From: Kineosporia aurantiaca JCM 3230
GTDB taxonomy: Bacteria > Actinomycetota > Actinomycetes > Actinomycetales > Kineosporiaceae
Length of the DNA stretch: 64,000 nucleotides
Assembly: GCA_000719025.1 (NCBI GenBank)
Contig: JODP01000006.1
Coordinates: 1,042,289 to 1,106,288, forward strand
Reading direction: 5' to 3'
The notes under the pieces were generated by a model, which did not search any database, had not been told where the DNA came from, and was given only the letters and a program-made list of their open reading frames with translations. This document shows, in pieces, positions 34,899 through 43,759 of this stretch. Within the stretch, counting starts at the first letter, position 1; every line of letters starts with the position of its first letter. Position numbers and translations under genes: made by a program.

Positions 34899-36104
34899 GT
34901 GAGACCCTCCCAGCGCGCCCTTGCCGTCGAGCCGTTCTACGCCATGGAGTTCGGCAAACGGGCCCGGGAATTGGAGGCCGCCGGGCATCAGGTGATCAAG
35001 CTGAACCTGGGGGAGCCGGACTTCGGCGCACCGCCCGCCGTGCTGAGCGCGTTGGAGAAGCTGACCGACGGCCGCCCACTGCCCTACACCGGAGCGACCG
35101 GCCTGATCGAGTTGCGCGAGGCGATCGCCAATTTCTACCTGCAGGCGCACGGGGTGGCGGTGGACCCGGCCCGGATCGTCGTCACCGCCGGCGCCTCGGC
35201 CGCACTGCTCCTGGTCACCGCAGCCCTGGTCGATCCGGGGGACCGGGTACTGATCAGCGACCCTTCCTACCCGTGCAACCGGCAGTTCGCGGAGAGCTTC
35301 GGGGCCGAGGTGGTGCTCGTGCCCACCACCGTGCAGTCCCGATTCCAGCTGAATCTTCCGGCCGTGCAGGCGAACTGGACGGAGGGCACCCGGGGCATCA
35401 TGATCGCGACGCCGTCCAACCCGACCGGTACGTCGCTGGAAACCACTGAGCTGAAGCAGATCTGCGACTTCGCGGCCGGGCGCGATGCCTGGCGGATCGT
35501 CGACGAGATCTACCTCAACCTCGGCACCCCACCGGCGACCAGCGTGCTCTCGGTCGATCCGGACGCCTTCGTGATCAACAGCTTCTCCAAGTACTTCGGC
35601 ATGACCGGCTGGCGGCTGGGCTGGTGCGTGGTGCCTGCCGAATTCGCCCCCGTGATGGAACGTTTGGCGCAGAATTACTACATCTGCCCCTCCACCCCGG
35701 CTCAGTACGCGGCGCTGGAGTGCTTCACCCCGCAGTCGCTGGCGGTGGCCGAGGACCGGCGGGAAGAGTTCGCGCGGCGCCGGGCGGTAGTTCTGGAAGG
35801 CCTTGCCGCAGCTGGTCTTCCGGTACCGGTGCCGCCCGATGGCGCCTTCTACGTCTACTTCGATGTCAGCGGAACCGGCCTCAGCGCCTGGGACTTCTGC
35901 GAGCGGGTGCTGGCCGAGAAACACGTAGCCCTGACTCCCGGAAAGGATTTCGGGCGGATCGGAGCGGACCGCTACGTTCGGCTGTCCTACTCCGCCTCGG
36001 TCGGTGAACTCCGCGAAGGGCTCTCCCGCCTGGCCGAGTTCACCGATTCATTGAATCAAGGACGCTCGTCAGGCACCTTGGGTGCCCGCGAGCGTCCTCA
36101 ATGA
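34899..36104 (+). CDS. Class I/II PLP-dependent aminotransferase
   Basis: A 401-aa fold-type I aminotransferase of the AspC family. Features are NLGEPDFGAPPAV, YTGATGLIELREAIA, the TPSNPTGT Asn/Pro region, the catalytic Lys in S-F-S-K-Y-F-G-M-T-G-W-R-L-G-W and a final RLSYSAS arginine. The amino donor cannot be assigned. The GTG at 34899 lies 6 nt after TATGCT (34887-34892), suggesting a leaderless mRNA. The last 15 or so codons run into an inverted repeat (36059-36098), so the original stop may have been lost. It overlaps the convergent kinase gene by 7 bp. Confidence 0.88.
   Translation: MRPSQRALAVEPFYAMEFGKRARELEAAGHQVIKLNLGEPDFGAPPAVLSALEKLTDGRPLPYTGATGLIELREAIANFYLQAHGVAVDPARIVVTAGASAALLLVTAALVDPGDRVLISDPSYPCNRQFAESFGAEVVLVPTTVQSRFQLNLPAVQANWTEGTRGIMIATPSNPTGTSLETTELKQICDFAAGRDAWRIVDEIYLNLGTPPATSVLSVDPDAFVINSFSKYFGMTGWRLGWCVVPAEFAPVMERLAQNYYICPSTPAQYAALECFTPQSLAVAEDRREEFARRRAVVLEGLAAAGLPVPVPPDGAFYVYFDVSGTGLSAWDFCERVLAEKHVALTPGKDFGRIGADRYVRLSYSASVGELREGLSRLAEFTDSLNQGRSSGTLGARERPQ
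36059..36098. terminator. Compound hairpin at a convergent junction (GAGGACG repeat family)
   Basis: AGGACGCTCG (36059-36068) pairs with CGAGCGTCCT (36089-36098); inside, GGCACC and GGTGCC pair around TTG. It forms the 3' end of both neighbouring coding sequences. No U-tract. Confidence 0.7.
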
Positions 36105-37126
36105 GCCACGTACATCCAGGCCGACCCGCCCGAACCCAACGGGGCGAAAACTCGCCGGTAGTCCTCGACCTCGTAGAGATCGGCGGCGGCCAGTTCGGCC
36201 GGGGTAATGCTGAAAACGGTGCCCGTGACAGCGTCACCAATTTCACCCAAACGGACGATTGGGTGACGGTCGCTGCCACTCGCCGCCACGACGGCCGGGT
36301 CGGTGATGGTCAGCCAGTCCTGCCGGTACCCCGAAATCGTGTCCGGGCGTCCCTCCAGTAGCCGCCCGAACTGCGACAGCTGTACCTCGGAGGTCTGCAA
36401 CGTGCCGTAGGAGAACAGCGACACGCTCCCGTTCTCCGGGCCTCCGATCCGCCGCAGCTCCGGGCGGGCCGGCTCGTCGTTACCCACCACGATGTCGGCG
36501 TGGGCCAGGGGATCGACCTCGGCCTGATAGCGCCGTGACGCCGCGTGGTAGCGATTGGCAACGAGTTCCGCAGCGCGCTCCCGGCCGCCCAGAAGATCTG
36601 CATCTCGGTTGACCGCTCGGGCCTGCGCGATGTCGAAGTCCACGTCTAGGTAGATCACAACGTCCCAGCCCCCGGCCAGCTCGGGCCTCTGGAGGAAGCT
36701 CCCGTCCACCAGGAGCACAGCGTCGCGCGGGGCGTCGTATGGCCCCTCGTCGACCACTCGATCGCTGGCCAGGCTGTGTACCCGCTCGCGGTACAGCCCA
36801 TCGCCGTCCGGCCCCAGCCGGTCCAGCACCTCGCGCCGGATCGCCGCGGTGTCGTACGCGTCCTCGTAGTACCCGTCCGCCGACTCACGTCCTTGCCGGT
36901 AACGCACTGCCCGCGGGTGGTGGTACCCGTCGAAGCTGAGCAGGATCACCGGCCGACCCCGCTCGATCACCGCGGCGGCCAGTTCCGCGGCGGCCGTGGT
37001 CTTGCCGGCCGCCGTCGTACCGTCGATGCCGACCCGCAGCGGGTGGCCCGGGTTGAGCGCGGCGAGGTGGTCGGCGATCCGGCCGAGCACGCGGGCGCGG
37101 GACGAGAAGAGCGCGGGGGTTCCCAT
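36098..37126 (-). CDS. Uridine kinase-like / gamma-glutamylcyclotransferase-like fusion
   Basis: A 342-aa two-domain protein. The N-terminal domain (1-220) is a uridine kinase-type P-loop phosphotransferase: GIDGTTAAGKTT (33-44), then FDGYHH and a lid (RAVNRD). The C-terminal domain (about 235-342) starts SLFSYGTLQ (Y240-G-T-L-Q), the substrate loop of the AIG2/GGCT family. The frame is open throughout, so this is a real fusion. ATG 37126 follows a TAACTT box by 8 nt. It is divergent from the esterase gene. The combined role is unknown. Confidence 0.82.
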   Translation of the reverse strand: MGTPALFSSRARVLGRIADHLAALNPGHPLRVGIDGTTAAGKTTAAAELAAAVIERGRPVILLSFDGYHHPRAVRYRQGRESADGYYEDAYDTAAIRREVLDRLGPDGDGLYRERVHSLASDRVVDEGPYDAPRDAVLLVDGSFLQRPELAGGWDVVIYLDVDFDIAQARAVNRDADLLGGRERAAELVANRYHAASRRYQAEVDPLAHADIVVGNDEPARPELRRIGGPENGSVSLFSYGTLQTSEVQLSQFGRLLEGRPDTISGYRQDWLTITDPAVVAASGSDRHPIVRLGEIGDAVTGTVFSITPAELAAADLYEVEDYRRVFAPLGSGGSAWMYVAH

Positions 37127-37209
37127 GTGATGAGAAGTTACTGCCTGGAAACGGGTGACTCACACGCTTCCGCCGTCAAAGACTTCCGGGACCGGGTTAC
37201 AGTATTTGA

Positions 37210-37848
37210 ATGTTCAATCAGTCGACCTTCTCGGCGCCGGTGATTGCCCACTACGGGACGCCCTCGGACGGGGCCGGACGTCCGTTGGTGGTGCTGTTCC
37301 ATGGGCGGGGCTCGAACGAGCGCGACATCATCGCCCTGGCCGGGTACCTGCCCGAGGGGGCGGACTACCTGGCCGTGCGGGCGCCGATCGCCGAGGGCGG
37401 GGGTTATGCCTGGTTCGCCAACCGGGGCATCGGACGGCCGCGGGCCGAGTCGCTGCGCGAGACGATGGACTGGTTCGCCGCCTGGCTCGACGACTACGCC
37501 CAGGATCGGCCGGTCCACCTGATCGGCTTCTCGGGCGGAGCCGCCTTCGCCGGTGGCCTGATTCTCGACCGGCCGCAGCGCTACGCCGGAGCAGCCATCC
37601 TGTACGGCACGATGCCGTTCGACGCGGGCCTTCCGGTTGACCTCGATCACCTCGCCGGGCTGCCGGTTTTCGTCGGTCAGGGCCTGGACGACGTGGTCAT
37701 CCCGCGCGAACTGCTGGACCGCACGTGGCACTACCTGACCGACGGCTCCGGGGCCATGGTCCGGGCCGTGCGAATGCCTGGCGGACACGGTATTTCGATG
37801 CCCGTGCTGCAGGAACTCCAGGGCTGGCTGGCCGGGCGGATCAGCTGA
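37210..37848 (+). CDS. Alpha/beta hydrolase (carboxylesterase/phospholipase type)
   Basis: A 212-aa serine hydrolase. It has the oxyanion region LVVLFHGRGSNERDI, nucleophile elbow G-F-S-G-G-A, Asp in VGQGLDDVVIP and catalytic His in MPGGHGIS. It resembles small carboxylesterases of the YpfH/Est type. ATG 37210 lies 6 nt after TACAGT, suggesting a leaderless transcript. It overlaps the 3' end of the convergent AIM24 gene by 8 bp. Confidence 0.9.
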   Translation: MFNQSTFSAPVIAHYGTPSDGAGRPLVVLFHGRGSNERDIIALAGYLPEGADYLAVRAPIAEGGGYAWFANRGIGRPRAESLRETMDWFAAWLDDYAQDRPVHLIGFSGGAAFAGGLILDRPQRYAGAAILYGTMPFDAGLPVDLDHLAGLPVFVGQGLDDVVIPRELLDRTWHYLTDGSGAMVRAVRMPGGHGISMPVLQELQGWLAGRIS

Positions 37849-38554
37849 ACAGTCCGCCCAGTCCGCCACCCCCGCCACCGGCCGACTGGGCCTGCTGCGC
37901 GGCCGCGCTCCACTCGCTGGGCTGAACGATCACGAAACCCGGCCCGTGGAAGGCGTACTGGAAGGCCTCGCCGGTTCCGCCGCGCAGCATCGAGCGCATG
38001 TTCATGCTGGAGACCAGGTTCGGCACCAGGTTCGCCGACCAGGCGACCGCGGCCTGCACGTCGACGAAGGTGGGCTGCTGTGAGCAGTCCAGCACCACCG
38101 GCTGTCCGACCGACACCAGCGCGGCCGTGCCCTGCCCGGAGAGCACCGTGTTGAACAGGCCACCGGCCATCATGCCCGCGCCCTGCACCCGCTTGATGTC
38201 CCACTCCAGGGTGGCGTCGAAAGCGATCAGGTTGTGCCCGTTGACGCTCAGCGCGTCTCCGGTGAGTTCGACCAGGTGCACGTAACCGGCCTCGTTGGCG
38301 AAGAACACCTCGCCCTGGCCGGTCACCCGCATCAGCGGCAGGTCCTCGTTGGTGAGCACCTTCTTCAGGAACTTGCCGACGCTGCCGGAACCTTCGTGGT
38401 TGAAGGTGATCTGCCCCTGGTAGGCGACCATCGCCCCCTTGGCCGCGAGCACGTCCGGCCCGAGGGCGACCCTCAGCATCTGCGAGTTCTGGAGCGCGAA
38501 CCGGTTCTGCCCGGAGATCTCGAGATTCGACTCGTGGAAGAGGCTGCTCTGCAT
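37841..38554 (-). CDS. AIM24 family protein
   Basis: A 237-aa beta-rich protein of the AIM24/TIGR00266 family (AKGAMVAYQGQITF, LMRVTGQGEVFFANEAG, NHDLIAFDATLEWDIK-like region, FHGPGFVIVQPSE). The C-terminus is Gly-rich and low complexity. Function in bacteria is undefined. TAGGGT lies 6 nt before the ATG (leaderless). Confidence 0.9.
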   Translation of the reverse strand: MQSSLFHESNLEISGQNRFALQNSQMLRVALGPDVLAAKGAMVAYQGQITFNHEGSGSVGKFLKKVLTNEDLPLMRVTGQGEVFFANEAGYVHLVELTGDALSVNGHNLIAFDATLEWDIKRVQGAGMMAGGLFNTVLSGQGTAALVSVGQPVVLDCSQQPTFVDVQAAVAWSANLVPNLVSSMNMRSMLRGGTGEAFQYAFHGPGFVIVQPSEWSAAAQQAQSAGGGGGGLGGLFS

Positions 38555-38683
38555 ACGCCCACCCTAGAGGCGGCGCAACCGGTGGGCGGGGTTCTCGGCG
38601 GTAAGCGGACTGTGCGGTTCGCGAAGCGCTGAACTGGGAACTTTCGACGTGCGAGGTCGTTGCTCCGGGGTCAGGGTCGTTTT

Positions 38684-40168
38684 GTGGCAACGACGACGCC
38701 GCAGGGGACCGGGGACGGTCGTGTCCTGCGAAGCAACCTTCCGGCCCGGCTCGACCGCCTGCCCTGGTCGAGCTGGCACATCACCGTTCTCATCGGCCTG
38801 GGCACGGTCTGGATCCTGGACGGCCTCGAGGTCACCATCGTCGGGGCGCTCGGCGACCGGCTGACCGAGGGCAGCAGCGGCCTGGGCCTGTCGACCAGCC
38901 AGGTCAGCCAGGCCGCGGCGATCTACGTGGCCGGGGCCTGTCTGGGCGCGCTGTTCTTCGGGCAACTGACCGAGAAGTACGGCCGACGCAAGCTGTTCAT
39001 GGTCACCCTGGGCCTGTACCTGGCGGCGACCGTGCTCACCGCGTTCTCGATGAACCCACTGTGGTTCTTCGTCTGCCGGTTCTTCACCGGCGCGGGCATC
39101 GGCGGGGAGTACGCGGCGATCAACTCGGCCATCGACGAGCTGATGCCGGCTCGACTACGGGGCCGGATCGACCTGCTGGTGAACGGCTCGTACTGGCTCG
39201 GCGCCGCGGTCGGCGCCGCCCTGACCCTGTTCCTGCTGGACACCGACTACCTGCCGGCGGACGTCGGCTGGCGTCTGGCCTTCGGTCTGGGCGCAATCCT
39301 CGGCCTGGTGATCCTGCTGGTCCGCCGCAACGTCCCGGAAAGCCCGCGCTGGCTCACGATTCACGGCGGGCACGAGGAGGCCGAGCGGGTCGTCGGCGAG
39401 ATCGAGCACACCGTCGAGCACGAGGACAAGCTGACCCTGGATCCGGTGCCGGACTCTGCGGCCATCGATATCCGCGAGCGCGGCCCGGTGCGGGTCGTGG
39501 AGATCATCCGCACGATGATCCGCACCTACCCCAGCCGTTCCGCCCTAGGACTGGGCCTTTTCGTCGGGCAGGCGTTTCTCTACAACGCCGTGTTCTTCAC
39601 CCAGGGCCTCGTCCTGACCACCTTCTTCGACGTCGGCTCGGGCAAGGCCGGCCTCTACATCATCCCGCTCGCCCTGGGTAACTTCCTCGGCCCGGTCCTC
39701 CTCGGCCCCCTGTTCGACACGATCGGCCGCCGGATGATGATCACCCTGAGCTACGTACTCAGCTCGCTGCTCCTGGTCGTCACCGCAATCCTGTTCCAGC
39801 AGCAAGTTTTCAACGCCACCACGCTGACCATCGCCTGGAGCGTGGTCTTCTTCTTCGCCTCAGCCGGCGCCAGCTCGGCCTACTTGACGGTCAGCGAGAT
39901 CTTCCCAATGGAGACCCGCGCCATGGCCATCGCCTTCTTCTACGCGGTAGGCACCGGCCTCGGCGGAATCATCGGCCCCCTGCTCTTTGGCAAGCTGGTC
40001 GACACCGAGAAATTTGGTGCGGTGGCGGGCGGGTACTACCTCGGGGCCGGGCTGATGATGGCCGCGGGTTTGCTGGAGTGGTTCATTGGGGTGGACGCGG
40101 AGAACCGGAACCTCGAGGACGTCGCGTCGCCGTTGTCGGCGGCGGGGAAGTCGGCGTCGGCGGACTAG
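38684..40168 (+). CDS. MFS transporter (sugar porter-like)
   Basis: A 494-aa major facilitator with 12 predicted membrane segments. It has the loop 2-3 motif GQLTEKYGRRKLF, GAGIGGEYAAINSAIDELMPARLRGR (the conserved acid/Arg loop) and a second-half repeat GPLFDTIGRRMM. The charged central loop is around 220-265. It resembles metabolite:H+ symporters. GTG 38684 is chosen over a TTG at 38660. The substrate cannot be assigned. Confidence 0.88.
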   Translation: MATTTPQGTGDGRVLRSNLPARLDRLPWSSWHITVLIGLGTVWILDGLEVTIVGALGDRLTEGSSGLGLSTSQVSQAAAIYVAGACLGALFFGQLTEKYGRRKLFMVTLGLYLAATVLTAFSMNPLWFFVCRFFTGAGIGGEYAAINSAIDELMPARLRGRIDLLVNGSYWLGAAVGAALTLFLLDTDYLPADVGWRLAFGLGAILGLVILLVRRNVPESPRWLTIHGGHEEAERVVGEIEHTVEHEDKLTLDPVPDSAAIDIRERGPVRVVEIIRTMIRTYPSRSALGLGLFVGQAFLYNAVFFTQGLVLTTFFDVGSGKAGLYIIPLALGNFLGPVLLGPLFDTIGRRMMITLSYVLSSLLLVVTAILFQQQVFNATTLTIAWSVVFFFASAGASSAYLTVSEIFPMETRAMAIAFFYAVGTGLGGIIGPLLFGKLVDTEKFGAVAGGYYLGAGLMMAAGLLEWFIGVDAENRNLEDVASPLSAAGKSASAD

Positions 40169-40224
40169 CCTCCGCCCTGGACGGCGGGCGCGGCCCGTTC
40201 TCTCTTCCGGCCGCGCCCCCCGGT

Positions 40225-40986
40225 TCAGTTGTACCGGTGGCTCTTCTGCGGATGCCCCTTCGGCCGGGTGCAGGAACGACCGTTCATGCTGCGGTGGCCG
40301 CACAGGCCTTCGGCCTCGTCCTCCTCGGCTTCTGCAGCAACAAGGTCGGCCTCGGTCGGCCCCGTTCCGGCGGGGCGCAGGTCGATGACCTTGGCGCCCC
40401 CGGCTTCGGCGTCTGTGGCTTCAGCGTCAGCGGTCGTGCCGGTCGCAGTGTCGGGTGCCGCCTCGATCGCCCCACCGACTCCGGCCTCGGCCGCAGTTTC
40501 GGTTGCACTCTGGGCTGCCGGTTCGGCTTCAACCCCGGCCGCGGCTCCGGAATCGGAGGAGACCTGAGCATCCGGTTCGGTCCCGCCTTCGGCGGCAACC
40601 TGAGCGTCGGGCGTGGCCTCGGCCGTGACCTGAGCTCCGGGCGTGGCCTCGGCTTCGCCCGGAATCCCGGCGTCGCCCGGGGCCCCGGCGTCGGGCGACG
40701 CCTGGCTCTCCGGCGCAGCCTGCCCCTCCGACGACGCAGCCTGCTTGGCGGCGGAACCCTTGCGGGCCGTCTTCTTGGCCGCTGCCCGCTTCCGCGTCTT
40801 GGCCGGCCCGGCCTCGGACCCCGGCTCCTGCTCGAACAACTCGATCGGCTCGACGGACACGCTGGGCGCAGACTTCGCCGCAGCCGCCGGGCGCGAGGAC
40901 TGCGCCTTGGCCGCGGCCTTCTGCTGCTCGGCGTACCGTGCGTACCGCGCCTCGCGCAGTGCGCGGACGGCGTCTGCTTTGCTCAT
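40225..40986 (-). CDS. Hypothetical protein with low-complexity centre and C-terminal zinc-binding motif
   Basis: A 253-aa protein. The start is a conserved helix (MSKADAVRALREARYARYAE); residues 30-220 are Ala/Glu/Pro-rich with many degenerate repeats (EATPDAQVAAEG). The C-terminus C-G-H-R-S-M-N-G-R-S-C-T-R-P-K-G-H followed by SHRYN has two Cys and several His that could bind zinc. The ends look conserved, the centre disordered. Function unknown. Confidence 0.65.
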   Translation of the reverse strand: MSKADAVRALREARYARYAEQQKAAAKAQSSRPAAAAKSAPSVSVEPIELFEQEPGSEAGPAKTRKRAAAKKTARKGSAAKQAASSEGQAAPESQASPDAGAPGDAGIPGEAEATPGAQVTAEATPDAQVAAEGGTEPDAQVSSDSGAAAGVEAEPAAQSATETAAEAGVGGAIEAAPDTATGTTADAEATDAEAGGAKVIDLRPAGTGPTEADLVAAEAEEDEAEGLCGHRSMNGRSCTRPKGHPQKSHRYN

Positions 40987-41365
40987 CGTTCCATCACACG
41001 CCAGAGCTTATTGGTTGCCACCGACAAACTTGCCCTACTCGCCCCTGACCAGGCAGATCCGTCCTCGGCCGCCATCCCGCCCCAGCCCCACCACGCGTCC
41101 CGCCGAGCTTCACCGGAGTACGTCAGGCTCCGTCCCGCTTGCGAAGGCTGGATGGGGGAAGAGCAGGACGGCACCCCATCGAGGCACGGTGCGATTTGCC
41201 GGGTCATGACCCGACCGACCGCCGCCCGCGAGCGTCCCTCATTAACCCCTTCGCCTCGCCTCTTCGCACCGACCCGCGCCCGGTCGGCCCTGTTCGGAAC
41301 CTCGTCCGCGGTACCCTCGTGGCCCGGTAGTTGCGCACGCAATCAAAGTCAGAGGACGGATTCCG
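40987..41365. other. Intergenic region upstream of the LLM oxidoreductase
   Basis: Contains a member of the GAGGACG repeat family in reverse (GAGCGTCCCTCATTAA at 41232-41247) and a near-palindrome TTGCGCACGCAA at about 41333, a possible operator of the downstream gene. No gene seen. Confidence 0.4.
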
Positions 41366-42391
41366 ATGGAACTGGGCATCACCACCTTCGCGGAGGCCTA
41401 CCCGGTGGACGGGGTGGCCACCACGCACGGGGTCCGGCTGCGGCAGGTGCTGGAGGAGGTGGAGCTGGCCGAGCAGGTGGGGTTGGACGTCTACGGCATT
41501 GGGGAGCACCACCGGGCGGACTTTGCGGCCAGCGCTCCGACGGTAGTGCTCGCAGCAGCAGCGGGGCGTACTAAGAGGATCAATCTGACCAGCGCGGTGA
41601 CGGTGCTGAGCTCGGCGGATCCGGTGCGCGTCTGGCAGGAGTTCACAACGCTGGATCTGGTGTCCCAGGGGCGGGCGGAGATCATTGCCGGGCGGGGGTC
41701 GTTCATTGAGTCGTTCCCACTGTTCGGGTATGACCTGACGGACTACGACGAGCTCTTTACGGAGAAGCTGGACCTGCTGGTGGAGCTGACCCGGCAGGAG
41801 AAGGTGACGTGGGAAGGGAAGTTCCGGCCCGCGTTGAAGGACCAAGGGGTGTTCCCGCGTCCGGAGCGCAAGCTGCCCATCTGGATCGGCGTTGGTGGTA
41901 CCCCGCAGTCGATTGTCCGGGCCGCGTCCTATGGTCTGCCGGTCGCGCTGGCGATCATCGGAGGGCAGCCGGCTCAGTTCGCGCCAATGGCTCAGTTGCA
42001 CCGGCATGCGTTGAAGGAGTCTGGCTTTACCCCGGAAGAGGCGCCGCTCGCGGTGCATATGCATGGATATGTGGCGCCGACCACGGAGCAGGCGGCGAAG
42101 GAGTACTACCCGTCGTACGCACAGGCGATGACCGTGTTGGGACGGGAGCGGGGTTGGGGTGCGATGACCCACAACCAGTTCAACAATCTGCGGGGTAGAG
42201 GCGGGTCGCTGGTGCTGGGGTCGCCCGAGCTGGTGGCGGAGAAGATCGTGGAGGTACACCGAATTCTGGGGGTAGAGCGGTTCATGCTGCATGTCAGCGT
42301 GGGCACGTTGCCGCACGACCAGGTTCTGCGGGCGATCGAGTTGCTGGGCACCGAGGTTGCGCCGCTGGTCAAGGCGGAGCTGGAGAAGTAA
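41366..42391 (+). CDS. LLM-class flavin-dependent oxidoreductase
   Basis: A 341-aa luciferase-like TIM-barrel oxidoreductase using FMN or F420. Features are MELGITTFAEAYP, GIGEHHRADFAASAP, SAVTVLSSADPVRVWQEF, IIAGRGSFIESFPLFGY and PIWIGVGGTPQSIVRAA. AGAGGACGG precedes ATG 41366. Third positions use more T and A than neighbours (for example gttgcg, ggtggt), suggesting a different origin. Substrate unknown. Confidence 0.9.
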   Translation: MELGITTFAEAYPVDGVATTHGVRLRQVLEEVELAEQVGLDVYGIGEHHRADFAASAPTVVLAAAAGRTKRINLTSAVTVLSSADPVRVWQEFTTLDLVSQGRAEIIAGRGSFIESFPLFGYDLTDYDELFTEKLDLLVELTRQEKVTWEGKFRPALKDQGVFPRPERKLPIWIGVGGTPQSIVRAASYGLPVALAIIGGQPAQFAPMAQLHRHALKESGFTPEEAPLAVHMHGYVAPTTEQAAKEYYPSYAQAMTVLGRERGWGAMTHNQFNNLRGRGGSLVLGSPELVAEKIVEVHRILGVERFMLHVSVGTLPHDQVLRAIELLGTEVAPLVKAELEK

Positions 42392-42434
42392 GAGCCGGAT
42401 TGAGGACGCCGGTGACGAACCGGAGTGGGGGCAT

Positions 42435-42464
42435 TTGCCAGCACCGGCTTCGCGTTGCTAACTT
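42435..42464 (+). promoter_or_regulatory. Sigma-70-type promoter
   Basis: TTGCCA (42435-42440), an 18-nt spacer and TAACTT (42459-42464). It would initiate near 42470, just before the ATG at 42475. Confidence 0.45.
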
Positions 42465-42474
42465 GCCAGACATC

Positions 42475-42621
42475 ATGGGCATCTCTTCGGCTACCGCGCT
42501 GACCATCGGGTCGGTCTGCTCCGCCGTGCCCACGCAGCCGAGCCACGGGCATCACGGCCATGGCCATCGGCAGGCCCATTCCGGCGTCCATAGCTCGCCG
42601 GTGGGTGCTGGCTCCCGCTGA
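42475..42621 (+). CDS. Possible small His-rich peptide
   Basis: A 48-codon ORF starting ATG 42475 about 5 nt after the predicted transcription start. The product starts MGISSATALTIGSVCSAVP and contains H-G-H-H-G-H-G-H-R-Q-A-H, which could bind metal. No RBS, so it would be leaderless. A 7-bp hairpin (TCAGGTC/GACCTGA, about 42625-42645) follows. It may be a metal-binding peptide, a leader peptide or chance. The rest of 42646-42796 contains a short CGC-GAAA-GCG hairpin at about 42731. Confidence 0.3.
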   Translation: MGISSATALTIGSVCSAVPTQPSHGHHGHGHRQAHSGVHSSPVGAGSR

Positions 42622-42796
42622 GTCTCAGGTCGTACCAGACCTGAACGGGTGAGCCGGGCACCGATCGGCGCCCCGCCCTCCTCCCCAGGGCCGTTATGCG
42701 CGCCCCGGAGGAGTCAGACCGGCCCGTAAACCGCGAAAGCGCTTGGGCGTCAGCGGAAGATGGCAGAAGACCTGCCCGAAAACGGAAGGTGCGTAC

Positions 42797-43519
42797 GTGG
42801 GCACCCGGGAAGACGTTTACCAGCTCCTCGAAGCGAAGATGCTGAAGTACGCCGACTACGCCGAGGTCCCGGTGATCGAGGTGGACGAGGTCGTCCTCTT
42901 CGAACCCGTTCCGCAGCAAGGGGTTCTGCGGGTCGAGCACGTGCCCGCGGAGATGAGCGAGCTCACCGGCGGGGTGATCTACGTACGCCGGCCGGTGGTC
43001 GACATGCTCTACTGGGCCGGGCAGGAGCTGAAGAACCTGGACCGTTCGCTCACCCTCAAGGTGGTCTACGGGTTCCGGGCGCTGGAGGTCCAGACCCGGT
43101 TGTTCGAGGAGGCGAAAGCCAGTCTGGCGGGCCAGTATCCGGACGAGGACGAGCTGATCGAGGCGACTCATCGGCACGTTGCGGTGCCGTCGGTGGCGGG
43201 CTACCCGACCGGCGGGGCGGTGGCCGTGGAGATCCTGCGCGACGAGCAGCCGGTGGACATGGGTACCCCGGTGATGGAGGCCGACCGGGACTCCTTCACC
43301 TTCTCCCCGTTCGTCTCCCCGGATGCCTGGGCGCACCGGCAGTTGCTGCGGCGCGCGATGATGGCCGCCGGGTTCGCCCCCTTCGACGGGGAGTGGTGGC
43401 ACTTTTCGTACGGGGACAAGGAGTGGGCGCGCTTCTACCGGCAGCCAGGGGCGCTCTACGACCAGGTCGCGTTCGCCGACGCACAGAAGGTCGACCCCGA
43501 TGCCGACCTGGCTCTCTGA
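42797..43519 (+). CDS. VanX-like M15 protein with degenerate zinc site
   Basis: A 240-aa protein of the D-Ala-D-Ala dipeptidase (M15D) fold: LTLKVVYGFRALEVQTRLFEEA, DMGTPVMEADRDS and E199-W-W-H202-F. The E-W-W-H retains the catalytic Glu and one zinc His. However, the first zinc motif, H-x2-G-x-A-x-D in VanX, is Y136-P-T-G-G-A-V-A143 here, so two of three zinc ligands are missing. It is probably not an ordinary dipeptidase. GTG 42797 has GGAAGG 7 nt upstream. Confidence 0.8.
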   Translation: MGTREDVYQLLEAKMLKYADYAEVPVIEVDEVVLFEPVPQQGVLRVEHVPAEMSELTGGVIYVRRPVVDMLYWAGQELKNLDRSLTLKVVYGFRALEVQTRLFEEAKASLAGQYPDEDELIEATHRHVAVPSVAGYPTGGAVAVEILRDEQPVDMGTPVMEADRDSFTFSPFVSPDAWAHRQLLRRAMMAAGFAPFDGEWWHFSYGDKEWARFYRQPGALYDQVAFADAQKVDPDADLAL

Positions 43520-43620
43520 GGGGCGACCGGTGTTCGAAAGGGACTGCCGGAGCCCGCAAAGCCCGACCCGGAAGGCCGTGGTGCAGACCCCGGCCGATGC
43601 TCTGCTAATCTACTCGGCGA

Positions 43621-43694
43621 GCCGGGATAGCTCAGTGGTAGAGCACCTGATTGTGGATCAGGAGGCGGGGGTTCGATACCCCCTCCCGGTACCA
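43621..43694 (+). tRNA. tRNA-His (GTG) lacking G-1 and C73
   Basis: A 74-nt cloverleaf with encoded CCA and anticodon loop TTGTGGA (anticodon GTG). The acceptor pairs are GCCGGGA/TCCCGGT with G1-U72 and discriminator A73; the nucleotide before G1 is A. Ordinary bacterial tRNA-His has an extra G-1 paired to C73. A -10-like TAATCT lies at 43606. It is 66 nt upstream of hisS on the same strand. Confidence 0.9.
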
Positions 43695-43759
43695 GTAGAC
43701 CGTTCGCCGGTCTCCTCGGGATCCGGGTGTCCTCCCCAGCTCACGAGGAAGATGCAGCG

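Noticed and set aside
42622..42796. Riboswitch upstream of the VanX-like gene
   Set aside because: Small hairpins exist but I could not match them to any known riboswitch consensus.
43621..43759. T-box riboswitch or tRNA mimic controlling hisS
   Set aside because: A full cloverleaf with CCA is present and no specifier loop, T-box bulge or terminator lies before hisS; a real tRNA is simpler.
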